DNA of 64,000 nt from assembly GCA_041394705.1 (NCBI GenBank), contig JAWKHS010000003.1, positions 186,001-250,000 on the forward strand, written 5' to 3'. The notes under the pieces are model-generated. The model worked only from the letters and a program-made list of their open reading frames with translations, was not told the DNA's origin and did not search any database. The stretch comes from Vicinamibacterales bacterium (lineage in GTDB: Bacteria > Acidobacteriota > Vicinamibacteria > Vicinamibacterales > UBA2999). The position numbers and the translations under genes are program-made. This document shows positions 1 to 8,615 of the stretch, piece after piece (position 1 is the first letter of the stretch; the number at the start of each line of letters is the position of its first letter).

Positions 1-2065
1 CCGGCGCGCGCCGGCCGCTCGGCACCGGGATCGACTCGGGCGCCAGCTCCGCCAGCCGCCGCGCGATCTCGCGCGGCAGGTGCGCGGCCGGGTCGATGGC
101 GTCCACGCGATCGGCCGCGTGGGCCGCGAGCCGCACGATCGAGGGCAGGTCGACGTCGAGCGCCGCGAAGGCGAGCCGGCGGGTGAGGGCCGTCGCGGCG
201 GGATCGCGCGGGCGCGCCAGCCACGCGTCGGCCAGGAGCGCGGCCGCCGCCGCGGGATCGACGGGCACCGGGCGCTCGCGCACCACCAGGGCGTCCACGG
301 TGGCGATCTCCAGGGCCTTCACGCGGCCCGTCGCGTCGTCCAGGCGGTGCGCGACCGTGACGCCGGTGGGGACGATCCACTCGGGTTCCACCCGCGACGC
401 CAGGCGCACGCGCGCCTCGGCCACGCCGGCCCGGGCGGCGGCGCTCACGTCCAAGGCCACCAGGAACTCCCCGTCGCGGACGCCCGACTCGCCGCCCATC
501 ACCGCGCCGTGGCCCGACGCCAGCACCACCTTGTCCGGGCTGCCGGGACGGCGCCGGGCCAGCCGATCGCCGTAGCCGGCGTAGATCGCGCGGCGGAGGA
601 CCGCCTCCCCGACGGGCCGTGCGTCGGAGGCCGCTCCGGCCGCGTGGGCCAGGGCCCGGGCCAGCTGCCGCCGCTCCTGCGGCTCGCGGTCGAAGCGATC
701 CAGCGCCGGGAGGAGATCGCACGACGTCGTGGCCGCGCCGCCGGGCGCGTCGCCGCGGCGGTCGGAGAGGAGCGCGCACGCCGCCGCGACGTTCGGCGCC
801 CCGCCGCCCTCGACGAGGATCCGCGCCAGCCGCGGGTGCGCCGGCAGCCGGTGCAGACGGCGGCCCAGATCGGTGAGCACGGGCCGCCGGTCGTCTCCGC
901 TCGTGGCGCCGAGCCTCGCCAGGAGGCGCACCGCGGCGGCCAGCGCGTGCTCCGGCGGCGCCTCGAACCACTCGAAGGTCCACGGGTCGGCGCCCCACGC
1001 CAGGAGATCCAGCACGGGGCCGGCGAGATCGATGCGTGCGATGTCGGGCTCTCGCGACGGGCGCAGGCGATCGCACCTGTCCCACAGGCGCCGCACCAGC
1101 CCGGGGCCGAGGCGCGCCGCCCGGCCCGCCCGCTGATCCGCGCTGTCGGCCGTGACCCGCTCCGTCACGAGCGCGTCGATGCCGCGACCGGCGTCGTAGC
1201 GCGCGACCTTCACCAGGCCGGCGTCCACCACCGTGGCGACGCCGGGCACCGTCAGCGACGTCTCGGCGATGTTCGTGGCCAGGATCACGCGCCGCCGGGA
1301 CCCCGGCGTCAGGGCGTCGTCCTGGGCCGCCGCGTCGAGCGAGCCGTGGAGCCGCACCACGTCCCGATCCCCGGAGTCGGCGGCGAGGGCCTCGGCCGCG
1401 CGATCGATCTCGCGCCGTCCGGGCAGGAAGCAGAGCACTTGGCCCGTGGAGCGCGGCCACACCTGCCGGACCGCGGCGGGCACGTCCTCGCCGGGCGCGT
1501 ACTCGATGGCCAGGGGATGCCGCGCGGCGCCCACGGTGAGGACGGGGCAGTCGCCGAGGAACCGCGCGACGGGCACCGGATCGATCGTGGCCGACATCAC
1601 CAGGATCCGCAGGTCGTCCCGCGCCAGCCAGGCCTGCCGGACGAGCGCCAGGCCCAGGTCGGCGTGGATGCTGCGCTCGTGGAACTCGTCGAGGACGACG
1701 GTCGTGACGTCGGACAGCAGCGGGTCCTGCTGGAGGCGCGCCGTGAGGATGCCTTCGGTCACCACCACGAGGGGCGTGTCGGCGGCCAGCCGCCGGTCGA
1801 ATCGCATCTGCCAGCCGATCTCACGGCCGACCGTCCAGCCGCGCTCGGCGGCGATGCGCGCCGTCACCGCGCGCACGGCCACGCGGCGGGGCTGCAGCAC
1901 CAGCACGCGGCCGGCCGCGAGGATCGCGGGCGGCACCCGCGTGGTCTTGCCCGCGCCCGGATCGGCGACGAGCACCAGGGCGCGCTGCTGGCCCAGGGCG
2001 GCCGTCACGGCCGGCAGGTGCGGATCGATCGGAAGGGGCGTCAGGGGCGTCCGCTCCAGCGCCAC
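1..2065 (-). CDS. hrpB: ATP-dependent helicase HrpB, 3' end outside window
   Basis: DEAH-box RNA helicase of the HrpB family (nucleic-acid-dependent ATPase, cytoplasmic). The minus-strand frame starts LPIDPHLPAVTAAL and gives a Walker A motif ADPGAGKTTRVP, a DEFHERS motif II, SAT motif III (MSATID), and TNIAETSLTVPGV in the second RecA domain. QRAGRAAR follows and the helicase C-terminal region reaches VPSGRR at the window edge. About 688 codons are visible, against roughly 820 for the family, so the last ~130 residues are missing. The only reasonable start is GTG at 2065, which lies 25 nt inside the end of the upstream membrane-protein gene and suggests translational coupling. The frame is certain; the exact start is not. 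A long plus-strand frame over this region is a GC-driven shadow. Confidence 0.93.
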   Translation of the reverse strand, partial: MALERTPLTPLPIDPHLPAVTAALGQQRALVLVADPGAGKTTRVPPAILAAGRVLVLQPRRVAVRAVTARIAAERGWTVGREIGWQMRFDRRLAADTPLVVVTEGILTARLQQDPLLSDVTTVVLDEFHERSIHADLGLALVRQAWLARDDLRILVMSATIDPVPVARFLGDCPVLTVGAARHPLAIEYAPGEDVPAAVRQVWPRSTGQVLCFLPGRREIDRAAEALAADSGDRDVVRLHGSLDAAAQDDALTPGSRRRVILATNIAETSLTVPGVATVVDAGLVKVARYDAGRGIDALVTERVTADSADQRAGRAARLGPGLVRRLWDRCDRLRPSREPDIARIDLAGPVLDLLAWGADPWTFEWFEAPPEHALAAAVRLLARLGATSGDDRRPVLTDLGRRLHRLPAHPRLARILVEGGGAPNVAAACALLSDRRGDAPGGAATTSCDLLPALDRFDREPQERRQLARALAHAAGAASDARPVGEAVLRRAIYAGYGDRLARRRPGSPDKVVLASGHGAVMGGESGVRDGEFLVALDVSAAARAGVAEARVRLASRVEPEWIVPTGVTVAHRLDDATGRVKALEIATVDALVVRERPVPVDPAAAAALLADAWLARPRDPAATALTRRLAFAALDVDLPSIVRLAAHAADRVDAIDPAAHLPREIARRLAELAPESIPVPSGRRAP

Positions 2066-2433
2066 GCCAGCATCACCAGTCCCACGGCGGCGGCCGTGAG
2101 GAGCTGCCGCATCAGCGGCGGCCGGATCGGATCGCCCGCCACCTTGAGCGCGAGCCGGCGCCGGGTCCAGCCGCCCTCGGCGTAGCGGGCGTCGTACTCG
2201 CGGACCATGGCGTCCCGGAGCTCCACGGCCGCCGGGTCGTCACCGAGACCGAGCGGCAGCTGCGAGGGCAGGACGGGCAGGCGTCCGCCGGGATCGACGG
2301 CCCAGTTGACGAACGTGATCGCCAGGCTCTTCCCGCCCTCGGGCGGCCACCACGCCACGATGACGAGCGCGGCGATGAGGATGAGCCACCAGCGGCGGGG
2401 CGGCGGCGGAGGCGGGACGACCGGCGCGGACAT
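2041..2433 (-). CDS. Small hypothetical membrane protein
   Basis: 130-residue protein of unknown function. After a proline-rich N-terminus there is a hydrophobic segment (about residues 15-29, WLILIAALVIVAWW). A soluble stretch of ~75 residues follows, with an acidic/arginine-rich part (VREYDARYAEGGW), then a second hydrophobic segment near the C-terminus (LLTAAAVGLVMLAWRW). Two membrane passes are therefore likely. An alternative ATG lies two codons upstream, at 2439. It sits between the P-loop kinase gene (stop at 2457) and hrpB, whose GTG start overlaps its last codons, so it is probably part of one transcript with them. No family was recognised. Confidence 0.6.
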   Translation of the reverse strand: MSAPVVPPPPPPRRWWLILIAALVIVAWWPPEGGKSLAITFVNWAVDPGGRLPVLPSQLPLGLGDDPAAVELRDAMVREYDARYAEGGWTRRRLALKVAGDPIRPPLMRQLLTAAAVGLVMLAWRWSGRP

Positions 2434-2456
2434 CGGCATCGGCGGAGGCGGCGCGC

Positions 2457-3083
2457 TCAGGCCGGCTCGAAGCGATCCATCGCCCGGTAGGGAATCTCGC
2501 GAAACGGCGGCAGGCCCGCGGCCTGGATCACGTGCAGCAGGCCGGCGCGTTCGTGGAACTCGCGGTGGTCGCGATCGACGACGACGGTGTTGGGGGAGTG
2601 CGGGGCGAGCCGCCGGAACTCGGCGTCGATCAGGCGGAAGCGCCGCACCATCTCCTCGGCCTTCTCGTGCGGCCGCGCGCGCAGGCGGATGTGCTTCTCG
2701 ATCGTGTCCGTGCTGGACGTGAGGACGATCACCTTGTCCGGATTCCAGTGGTCGCCGATGGCGAGCACCTTGCGGAGTTCGTCGTGGCATGCCTCCGGAT
2801 ACTCCGGGATGTGCGCCTCGAGCGTGATCCGCGCGCCCTCGAAGAAGATCACCTTGTCCGGGCGGTCGTGCGCGGCGGCGTCGCGGTAGTTGGCGTCGTA
2901 GAGCCAGGCGAAGTACGCCGTGACGCCCACGGGATTCCGTCCGGCCTCGATGTCGGCGAGCACGCGCGGATCCCACACGCCCTGCTCGCCCTCGCCGTAG
3001 GACCCGTGATGGTACAGGTCCCCGAGCTGGCGCACGAGCGTGCTCTTGCCGATGCCCGGGCCGCCGACGATCGCGACCTTCAT
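2457..3083 (-). CDS. P-loop ATPase, deoxynucleoside-kinase-like / AAA family
   Basis: 208-residue cytoplasmic P-loop NTPase. The N-terminus is MKVAIVGGPGIGKSTL, with the Walker A lysine at residue 13. A hydrophobic strand followed by an acidic residue (DKVIFFEGAR, residues 76-84) looks like the Walker B or substrate-binding acid of thymidylate/deoxynucleoside-kinase-type enzymes. An arginine-rich helix follows (HIRLRARPHEKAEEM, around 131-145), which would suit the lid that contacts ATP phosphates. The fold class is clear from the motifs; the substrate is not. The start ATG overlaps the stop of the upstream dipeptidyl peptidase gene (ATGA), so translation is probably coupled. Confidence 0.72.
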   Translation of the reverse strand: MKVAIVGGPGIGKSTLVRQLGDLYHHGSYGEGEQGVWDPRVLADIEAGRNPVGVTAYFAWLYDANYRDAAAHDRPDKVIFFEGARITLEAHIPEYPEACHDELRKVLAIGDHWNPDKVIVLTSSTDTIEKHIRLRARPHEKAEEMVRRFRLIDAEFRRLAPHSPNTVVVDRDHREFHERAGLLHVIQAAGLPPFREIPYRAMDRFEPA

Positions 3084-5365
3084 CGGGGGCCCGGCGGCAG
3101 GTGATCGACGAAGTACTTCGCGATCTTCCGGTAGACGTGCACGGTCGTGCCGGGCCCCTCGGCGATCGCGTGCGTGCGATTCGGGTAGATCATCAGGTCG
3201 AACGGCTTGCCGAGCTCCACGAGCCGGTTCACCAGCCGCTCGGTGCCCTGCACGTGCACGTTGTCGTCGCCGGAGCCGTGGATCACGAGCAGATCGCCCC
3301 GCAGGCCTTCCGCGAAGTGGATGGGCGAGCCCAGGCGGTAGCCGGCGGCGTTCGCGTCCGGCAGGCCCATGTAGCGTTCCTGGTAGATGGTGTCGTAGAG
3401 CGTCTGGTCCGGTACCGGCGCCACCGACACGCCCACCGAGAAGACGTCGGGGAAGCGGAACATGGCATTCAGCGTGTTCGATCCGCCACCGCTCCAGCCC
3501 CACACGCCGACGCGCGCCGGATCGAGGAACGGGTGCCGCGCCAGGAGCGCCCGGACCCCGGCGGCCTGGTCCTTCGACGACAGATCGCCCACCGCGCCGT
3601 AGACCGACTGCCGCCAGGCGGCGCCCTTGGGTGCCGGCGTGCCGCGGTTGTCCATGCTCACCACCACGTAGCCGGCCTCGGCCAGCGCGCGGTGGAAGAG
3701 GCCCGTGTTGCCCTGCCATCGGTCCACCACGGTCTGGCTCGCCGGTTCGCCGTACACGTAGACGAGCAGCGGGTAGCGCTTCGCGGGATCGAACGTGGAC
3801 GGCTTCAGCATCCAGCCGTCCATCGAGAGTCCCTCGCCGATCTCCACGGTGAAGAACTCGACCGGCGGCTGGACGATCGGAGCGAGGGCCGCCCTGAGGG
3901 CCGACGGATCGGTGAGCGTGCGCAGCACGCGGTGGGACGGCAGCTCGATCACGTCCACGACGGGCGGCACGTCGAAGCGCGAGTAGGTGTGGAACGCCAG
4001 CCGTCCGCCCGGTGCCAGCCGGTAGGTGTGCGAGCCGGGCTGGTCCGCCGGCGTCAGGCGCTCGGGGGCGCCGCGCCCGTCGAGTCGGGCGCGGTAGAGA
4101 TAGCTGGCCTTGGGGTCGTCGGGCGAGGCCGTGAAGTAGGTCCACCCGTCGGTGGCGTCCGGCCCGAGCAGCTGAAGAACGTCGCCCTCGAAGCGCGTGA
4201 CCGGCGCCGTCGCGCCGCCGTCCGCCGCGGCGAGGTAGACGTGCCGCCAGCCGTCGCGCTCGCTCGTCCACAGGAACTTCCGGCCCTGGTCCACCCAGTG
4301 GACGCGGTCCACGACGTTCACCCAGGCCTCGCTGCGATCGCGGAACACGCGGGTGACCGCGCCGGTCGTGGCGTCGGCCGTCAGGAGATCCTGCTGGTTC
4401 TGCAGGCGGTTGAGCTGCTGGATGGCGAGCGTGGACGCGTCGTGCCACTCGAGCCGCGCCAGGTAGCTGTTGCGCGGGTCGTCCGGCGTCGCCATCCACG
4501 TGGTGGTGCCGCCGTCGGCGGCCACGACGCCGATGCGCGCTGCGGAATTGGTCGATCCGGGTTTCGGGTAGGGGATGCGGGTGACGACCGGATACAGCGT
4601 GTCGGTGTTGTTCAGGAGCGTGAAGATGCCAACGCCCGACGTGTCGAACTGCCAGTACGCGATGCGCCGGCCGTCGGGGCTCCAGCGGAACCCGTCGCGG
4701 ACGCCCAGCTCCTCCTCGTAGACCCAGTCCGACGTCCCGTTCACGATCGTCTCGCTGCCCGTGGTGGTCAGCCGCGTGATCCGCCCGCCGTCCACGCGCT
4801 CGACGTAGAGGTCGTTCGCGCGCACGTAGGCCACGCGCGTGCCGTCGGGCGAGAACTTGGCGAACATCAGCGTGGAGGCCGGGGCGTCGCCGCCGAGCTG
4901 CCGGAGGCGGCCGCCGTCGAGATCCAGCACCCAGTAGTCGCCGCGCGTGTGCTGCCGCCACACGCGTTGGGTGTTCGTGAAGACGAGCAGGCGGCGGCCG
5001 TCGTCCGACCAGGCGTAGTCGGCGAGGTCGAGCGGCGCGGTGCGTCCGGCGGGCACGAACCGGGCGGCCGCGACCAGCACCGTCCGCGCGCCGCTGGCCG
5101 CGTCGTAGCGAACCAGGTCGGAGCCGCCGCCGCTCGCGGCCGGTTCCACCGTGGTGTAGGCGGTGCCGTCGGCCATCCAGCGCGCGGGGCCGAACGACGG
5201 CGGCGCGAAGGCGCCGTCCTGGAAGATCCGGCCGAGCTGCCGGTCGAGGGCCGTCCGGTCGGGGGCCTGGGCGGCGGCCGGCAGGGCCGCCAGGACCAGC
5301 GCGGCCGCGGCCGCGCCGAGGGCGGCCGTCCGCCCTCGGCGGATCGGTGGAGCGATGGGCGTCAT
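3080..5365 (-). CDS. Secreted dipeptidyl peptidase IV (S9B family)
   Basis: 761-residue prolyl-oligopeptidase-type serine protease that releases N-terminal dipeptides, usually after proline or alanine, from oligopeptides. A signal peptide ends near AQA (about residue 34). Residues ~60-480 form the DPPIV N-terminal beta-propeller with repeated WSPDG-type strands (FSPDGTRVAY, WSPDGRRIAY), and the C-terminal ~220 residues form the alpha/beta-hydrolase domain. The triad is visible: Ser625 in GWSGGGS, Asp700 in HGSGDDNVH and His732 in NRTHAI. The length is typical. An SD-like GGAGA lies upstream of the ATG, and the stop overlaps the next gene by 4 nt. With the M28 peptidase and the permeases elsewhere in the window it fits peptide scavenging in the periplasm or outside the cell. 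Confidence 0.95.
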   Translation of the reverse strand: MTPIAPPIRRGRTAALGAAAAALVLAALPAAAQAPDRTALDRQLGRIFQDGAFAPPSFGPARWMADGTAYTTVEPAASGGGSDLVRYDAASGARTVLVAAARFVPAGRTAPLDLADYAWSDDGRRLLVFTNTQRVWRQHTRGDYWVLDLDGGRLRQLGGDAPASTLMFAKFSPDGTRVAYVRANDLYVERVDGGRITRLTTTGSETIVNGTSDWVYEEELGVRDGFRWSPDGRRIAYWQFDTSGVGIFTLLNNTDTLYPVVTRIPYPKPGSTNSAARIGVVAADGGTTTWMATPDDPRNSYLARLEWHDASTLAIQQLNRLQNQQDLLTADATTGAVTRVFRDRSEAWVNVVDRVHWVDQGRKFLWTSERDGWRHVYLAAADGGATAPVTRFEGDVLQLLGPDATDGWTYFTASPDDPKASYLYRARLDGRGAPERLTPADQPGSHTYRLAPGGRLAFHTYSRFDVPPVVDVIELPSHRVLRTLTDPSALRAALAPIVQPPVEFFTVEIGEGLSMDGWMLKPSTFDPAKRYPLLVYVYGEPASQTVVDRWQGNTGLFHRALAEAGYVVVSMDNRGTPAPKGAAWRQSVYGAVGDLSSKDQAAGVRALLARHPFLDPARVGVWGWSGGGSNTLNAMFRFPDVFSVGVSVAPVPDQTLYDTIYQERYMGLPDANAAGYRLGSPIHFAEGLRGDLLVIHGSGDDNVHVQGTERLVNRLVELGKPFDLMIYPNRTHAIAEGPGTTVHVYRKIAKYFVDHLPPGPR

Positions 5366-5426
5366 GCTGCTGTCTCCGTGCGGGGAGGGGCGCGGCGGAC
5401 CCGCCGCGGCGCGGGCCGCGGGCCGC

Positions 5427-5870
5427 TCACGCGCGCTGCTTGCGATACGAGTTCTTCAGCGCGATCTTCCCGTCTTTCAGGGTGAAGACGTCGCAGCCGT
5501 TCACTTCCACGCGCCGCCCCGCTTTCGTGGTGCCCGTGAACGTCCACTCGCTGACGGCGCGGTGGCCGGCCACGAAATGGCGCGGGTGGTTCCACTGCGC
5601 GTCCGGATAGGTCTCGAAGACGTCCGCGAACGCCGCGCGCACCGCGGCCGGGCCGACGTGCCGCGAGCCCGTGACGTCGGGACCGGACGAGGTCTCGAAC
5701 GCGCAGTCGGCGGCCATGCAGGCCATCAGCGCGTCCACGTCGTGGCGGTTCCAGGCGGCGGCGAAATCGTCGAGCATCCTGATCACGGCCTGGTCGTCGG
5801 CCGCGGCGGGGGCGGCGGCGCCCGTGATCGCGAGTGCGGTGGTGGCCGAGAGCGCCTGTCGTCGGGTCAT
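5427..5870 (-). CDS. Exported SnoaL/NTF2-like protein
   Basis: 147 residues. The N-terminus MTRRQALSATTALAITGAAA is a probable signal peptide with a twin-arginine start, cleaved near AAA at residue ~24. The remainder reads as an NTF2/SnoaL-like cone fold (DDFAAAWNRHDVDALMACMAADCAFE, then WTFTGTTKAGRRVEVNGCDVFTLKDGKI), the pattern of the SgcJ/EcaC-type polyketide-cyclase-like group. Members bind small hydrophobic ligands and most have no known activity; no catalytic residues can be assigned here. It is 61 nt upstream of the dipeptidyl peptidase gene on the same strand and may share its transcript. Confidence 0.75.
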   Translation of the reverse strand: MTRRQALSATTALAITGAAAPAAADDQAVIRMLDDFAAAWNRHDVDALMACMAADCAFETSSGPDVTGSRHVGPAAVRAAFADVFETYPDAQWNHPRHFVAGHRAVSEWTFTGTTKAGRRVEVNGCDVFTLKDGKIALKNSYRKQRA

Positions 5871-6080
5871 GGCGAAGCCTCCGGAGCCCCGGCGGGACCC
5901 CGGGGGGCGACCATCATCGCACGCCGGCCGGGGGCCCTCAGCCGAGCTCGACCGGCGTCCCGGCGAGATGGCGATCGGGGTTGGCGCGCGGAACCCGACG
6001 CTCGATCGGCCGGTCGATCAGAGCGTCGGTGAGCAGCCGGAACGGGGCGGCGTCGTTCGACCTGAGGTCTCGCGCGATCG

Positions 6081-6476
6081 CTACAGCGCCACCCAGCCGG
6101 CGCGAATGGCCCGGCGCACGGCCTCGGTCCGGGTCGTCGCGCCAAGCTTCCCGAAGATCGCGCCCAGGTGGAACTTCACCGTGTGTTCGGTCACGCCCAG
6201 GCGGCTCGCGATCTCGCGATTGCCCGCGCCCTCGGCCAGGAGCGCCAGCACGTCCTGCTCACGCGGGGTGAGCGCCTCGTGGGGGCGGACCGCGTCGTCC
6301 TCGCCGGCGTCCGGTGCCGCGACGTTCGAGGGCGTGGCGGCCGGCGCGGTCAGCACGGCCTCCGCGTCGTCCGGCCGAGACACCACCCGCCACCCGGCGC
6401 GCTCCGCCTCGAGGACGAGCCGCCGCCGCGTCTCGGGCGACGCGGCGTCCACGAACACGCGAAGCGCGGTCGCCAC
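6081..6476 (-). CDS. LuxR-family HTH regulator with degenerate receiver-like N-terminus
   Basis: 131 residues from a GTG start. Residues ~1-45 look like a shortened receiver half (LRVFVDAASPETRRRLVLEA, RAGWRVV) with no phospho-acceptor aspartate pocket. After a linker, residues ~68-125 form a standard LuxR/GerE helix-turn-helix (LTPREQDVLALLAEG, then NREIASRLGVTEHTVKFHL). It should bind DNA but is unlikely to be controlled by phosphorylation. It starts 9 nt downstream of the HtrA-like pseudoprotease gene on the same strand, so the two are probably cotranscribed and may act in one pathway. Confidence 0.82.
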   Translation of the reverse strand: MATALRVFVDAASPETRRRLVLEAERAGWRVVSRPDDAEAVLTAPAATPSNVAAPDAGEDDAVRPHEALTPREQDVLALLAEGAGNREIASRLGVTEHTVKFHLGAIFGKLGATTRTEAVRRAIRAGWVAL

Positions 6477-6485
6477 GAGCTCAGC

Positions 6486-7373
6486 TTATCCGGGGCGCCG
6501 CTCGGCGACCGCCACCTGCAGCGCCAGGCGCTGCCCGCCGCGCAGCACCTCGAGCGGGGTCGGCGCGTCCACCGCGGCGCCGCGCAGGCGCGTCACGAGG
6601 TCGTCCGCGTCGCTCACGGCCGCGCCGTCGAAGGCCACGACGATGTCGCCGACGAGCACGCCCGCGGTCTCGGCGGGCGCGCCGTCGACCAGGCCGGTCA
6701 CGAGCAGGCCGTGGGTCCGGCCCCCGGCACGCTGCGCCCGTGCGAGCGCCACCGGCACCGACGACAGGCCCAGGTAGCCCTGCCGCGCTCCGCCGCGCGC
6801 GGCGAGGTCCCGGGCGGCGTCCAGCGCGAGGCCCGCCGGGACCACGACGGTCGTACCCCGAATCGCCATCGACGTGACGATGCCGAGCAGATGGCCCGCG
6901 CCGTCCACCAGCGCGCCGCCGGTCATGGCGTCGTGCGGCGCGAGGCCGATGCGGACGACCCGCGCGATCTCGGTCGTGCGGCCCGTCCGGAGCGGCCCTC
7001 CGACGACCGCCACGGGGGCGAGCGCCGAGAAGACGCCGCCGCTCCACGTCCGGCCGACGGCGAGCGCGAGATGGCCCGGTGCGGGCTCGTCGGCGCCCCG
7101 GGCGGGCGGGGCGCCGAGTCCCGGCACCTTGACCGCCGTCAGCCCGGTGGCGGCGCTCCGGCCCAGGACCGCGCCGTCGAAGGTCTGCCCGTCGCCGCGG
7201 CGCACGGGCACGGCGCCCTCGAGGACGCCGATGCCCGGTGTCAGCACGAGATCCGGTTCGACGACCACGCCGGCCACGAGCCGGCGATGGCCCTGGAGCT
7301 GGACGACGGAGGCGGCCGCGGTCGATGCCGCCGCCGCGAGCTGGTTGGAGAGCTGCGAGAGGATGTCGGTCAT
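6486..7373 (-). CDS. HtrA-like PDZ protein lacking the catalytic triad
   Basis: 295 residues laid out like a trypsin-fold S1C (HtrA/Deg) protease plus one PDZ domain (about residues 197-290: GYLGLSSVPV, GLLVTGLVDGAPAETAGVLVGDIVVAFDG). The protease domain keeps the family pattern, but all three catalytic positions differ. LTNNHVV has become LTPGIGV (residues 45-50), the TDLAV aspartate is Gly77, and the GNSGGPL serine is Thr151 in AMTGGALVD. No signal peptide is evident, so it is probably cytoplasmic. It looks like a non-proteolytic peptide-binding or scaffold protein. A TAGCGT hexamer lies 6 nt before the ATG. The LuxR-type gene follows. Confidence 0.8.
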   Translation of the reverse strand: MTDILSQLSNQLAAAASTAAASVVQLQGHRRLVAGVVVEPDLVLTPGIGVLEGAVPVRRGDGQTFDGAVLGRSAATGLTAVKVPGLGAPPARGADEPAPGHLALAVGRTWSGGVFSALAPVAVVGGPLRTGRTTEIARVVRIGLAPHDAMTGGALVDGAGHLLGIVTSMAIRGTTVVVPAGLALDAARDLAARGGARQGYLGLSSVPVALARAQRAGGRTHGLLVTGLVDGAPAETAGVLVGDIVVAFDGAAVSDADDLVTRLRGAAVDAPTPLEVLRGGQRLALQVAVAERRPG

Positions 7374-7379
7374 GTCCCT

Positions 7380-7385
7380 ACGCTA
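7380..7385 (-). promoter_or_regulatory. -10-like TAGCGT, 6 nt before start of HtrA-like gene
   Basis: TANNNT hexamer on the minus strand, separated by AGGGAC from the ATG at 7373. The spacing would put transcription start at or next to the start codon. AGGGAC could instead be a weak ribosome-binding site, so the two readings compete. Confidence 0.35.
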
Positions 7386-7468
7386 GGGCGAGCCGGGACG
7401 CCGGCGCGCCGGCCGATCGGGTAGCTGTCCGATCGGCCAGGAGGCGGACCGCCTGCGCGTCGAAGCGC

Positions 7469-7474
7469 TACCAT
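7469..7474 (+). promoter_or_regulatory. -10-like TACCAT, 8 nt before start
   Basis: TANNNT hexamer ending 8 nt before the ATG at 7483. No Shine-Dalgarno-like sequence lies between them and no clear -35 upstream. It is one of several such arrangements in the window that suggest a leaderless or nearly leaderless transcript. Confidence 0.4.
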
Positions 7475-7482
7475 GGGCGTCC

Positions 7483-8532
7483 ATGACCGGACGACGGCGA
7501 GTCCTGGCGGTGAGCGGAGTGGCGGGCGCGATGGCCGTGGCGCTCACGGCCGGCGTGCTCGCGGCCGATCGGGCTCTCGGCTGGGTCCGGTCCGGCGCCG
7601 GGCGCTTCGAGCAGGAGCTGAACCAGCAGGCGCGGCGCGGCCTGCGCCTGGCCGCCGTCAGCGACGGCCTGCCGTGTTCGGTCGCGGTGCTGCAGGCGCC
7701 GGCGTCGCCCTCGCCGGCCGCGGAGTACCGCGTCGTGCGCGACAAGGACCTGGCGGCCTCGCTCGACGGCCTCGTCGCGGACGGCTTCGTGCCGCGCGCC
7801 GCCACGCGTGTCGTCGGGACGATGCACGAGGTGGCGTTCGAGCGGCTGGCGGGGGCGACGTCGCCCGGCCGCTGGCGCGTGGTCGAGTTCGAGAAGCTGG
7901 AGACCCTGGCCGACGCCGTCGCGGCGGCCGGCGCCGACGGCTTCGCGCCGCGGCTGCTCGTGCGGGCGCCGTTTCGGAGCTGGCCGGGACTGTCGGCGCG
8001 CGGGCTGATCCTGGCCGAGGCGGCCGCCGGGGCAGGCCCGGTGGAGACCCGCACGCTCGTCGCCACGAAACGCAACGTGGACGACCTGTCGCGGGACGTG
8101 GCCGCGGCCACGCGCGCCGGCTGGCACTTCGACCTCCTGTACACGCAGAGCCGCGACGGCGGTCCCGAAGGACGGCGCGAGCGCGCCGTCGTGATCCTCA
8201 GCAGGGGCCGCGGTACCGCGGCCACCGGCGTCGAGGTGACGCTGGATCGCCGATCGTCGTTCGGCACGGTGGGGAAGCAGATCGCGGGGGCGGCCGCCTT
8301 CTGGGACGAGTACTTGTTCGCGTCGGCGGCCGTGGACCGCCACCAGGCCTGGGCCAGCCCGATCCAGGTGGACGAGCGCGACGCGGACTGCGGACCGCTC
8401 GGGCTCACCTTCCGCTTCTCGGCTCCGAAGGACATGGCCTGGCCCGTGATCGGCCTGCTCGCCAAGCCGGCCGTCAACCGGAAGGACTACGAGCTGGTCG
8501 TCGTGACCGATCAGGGCATCGGGGTGCCCTGA
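7483..8532 (+). CDS. Hypothetical repeat protein, paralogue A of a tandem pair
   Basis: 349 residues, no recognised family. The N-terminus has a hydrophobic segment (residues ~7-27), a signal peptide or anchor. The remainder seems to be built from related ~70-residue units, each with a helix and a GW/GF turn: NQQARRGLRLAAVSDGLPC, LDGLVADGFVPRA, LADAVAAAGADGFAPRLLVR and VAAATRAGWHFDLLYTQ. The motif resembles the LNxxGxxGW core of short DUF4177-like domains, but this is only a resemblance. It is clearly homologous to the next gene throughout (shared SDGLPC, GWxFDL, RAVVxLSR). A GC hairpin follows the stop. Confidence 0.72.
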   Translation: MTGRRRVLAVSGVAGAMAVALTAGVLAADRALGWVRSGAGRFEQELNQQARRGLRLAAVSDGLPCSVAVLQAPASPSPAAEYRVVRDKDLAASLDGLVADGFVPRAATRVVGTMHEVAFERLAGATSPGRWRVVEFEKLETLADAVAAAGADGFAPRLLVRAPFRSWPGLSARGLILAEAAAGAGPVETRTLVATKRNVDDLSRDVAAATRAGWHFDLLYTQSRDGGPEGRRERAVVILSRGRGTAATGVEVTLDRRSSFGTVGKQIAGAAAFWDEYLFASAAVDRHQAWASPIQVDERDADCGPLGLTFRFSAPKDMAWPVIGLLAKPAVNRKDYELVVVTDQGIGVP

Positions 8533-8543
8533 CCCGTCCCGGT

Positions 8544-8564
8544 CGAGCCGGCCCGGCCGGCTCG
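8544..8564 (+). terminator. GC-rich hairpin after paralogue A
   Basis: A perfect 10-nt inverted repeat (CGAGCCGGCC and its complement) around a single C lies 11 nt after the stop at 8532. As RNA this folds as a short GC stem with a small loop. No U-tract follows, so a canonical intrinsic terminator is not shown. The position between tandem genes, each with its own promoter-like hexamer, fits a transcript end. Confidence 0.4.
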
Positions 8565-8603
8565 GCCGTCGTCGCCCGCGTCCGCCCGCGCGCGGCGTTC
8601 CCG

Positions 8604-8609
8604 TATCAT
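8604..8609 (+). promoter_or_regulatory. -10-like TATCAT, 6 nt before start
   Basis: TATCAT followed by ccgccg and then the ATG at 8616. This close match to TATAAT is at the spacing expected if the A of the start codon is the first transcribed base. There is no ribosome-binding site in between. Confidence 0.5.
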
Positions 8610-8615
8610 CCGCCG

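Noticed and set aside
80..2185. 701-codon plus-strand open frame opposite hrpB
   Set aside because: Arg/Gly/His-rich low-complexity translation with no domain; an antisense shadow caused by the high GC content. The minus strand has clear helicase motifs.
3101..5485. Long plus-strand open frame opposite the dipeptidyl peptidase gene
   Set aside because: Shadow frame with no domain; the minus strand carries signal peptide, propeller motifs and a complete Ser-Asp-His triad.
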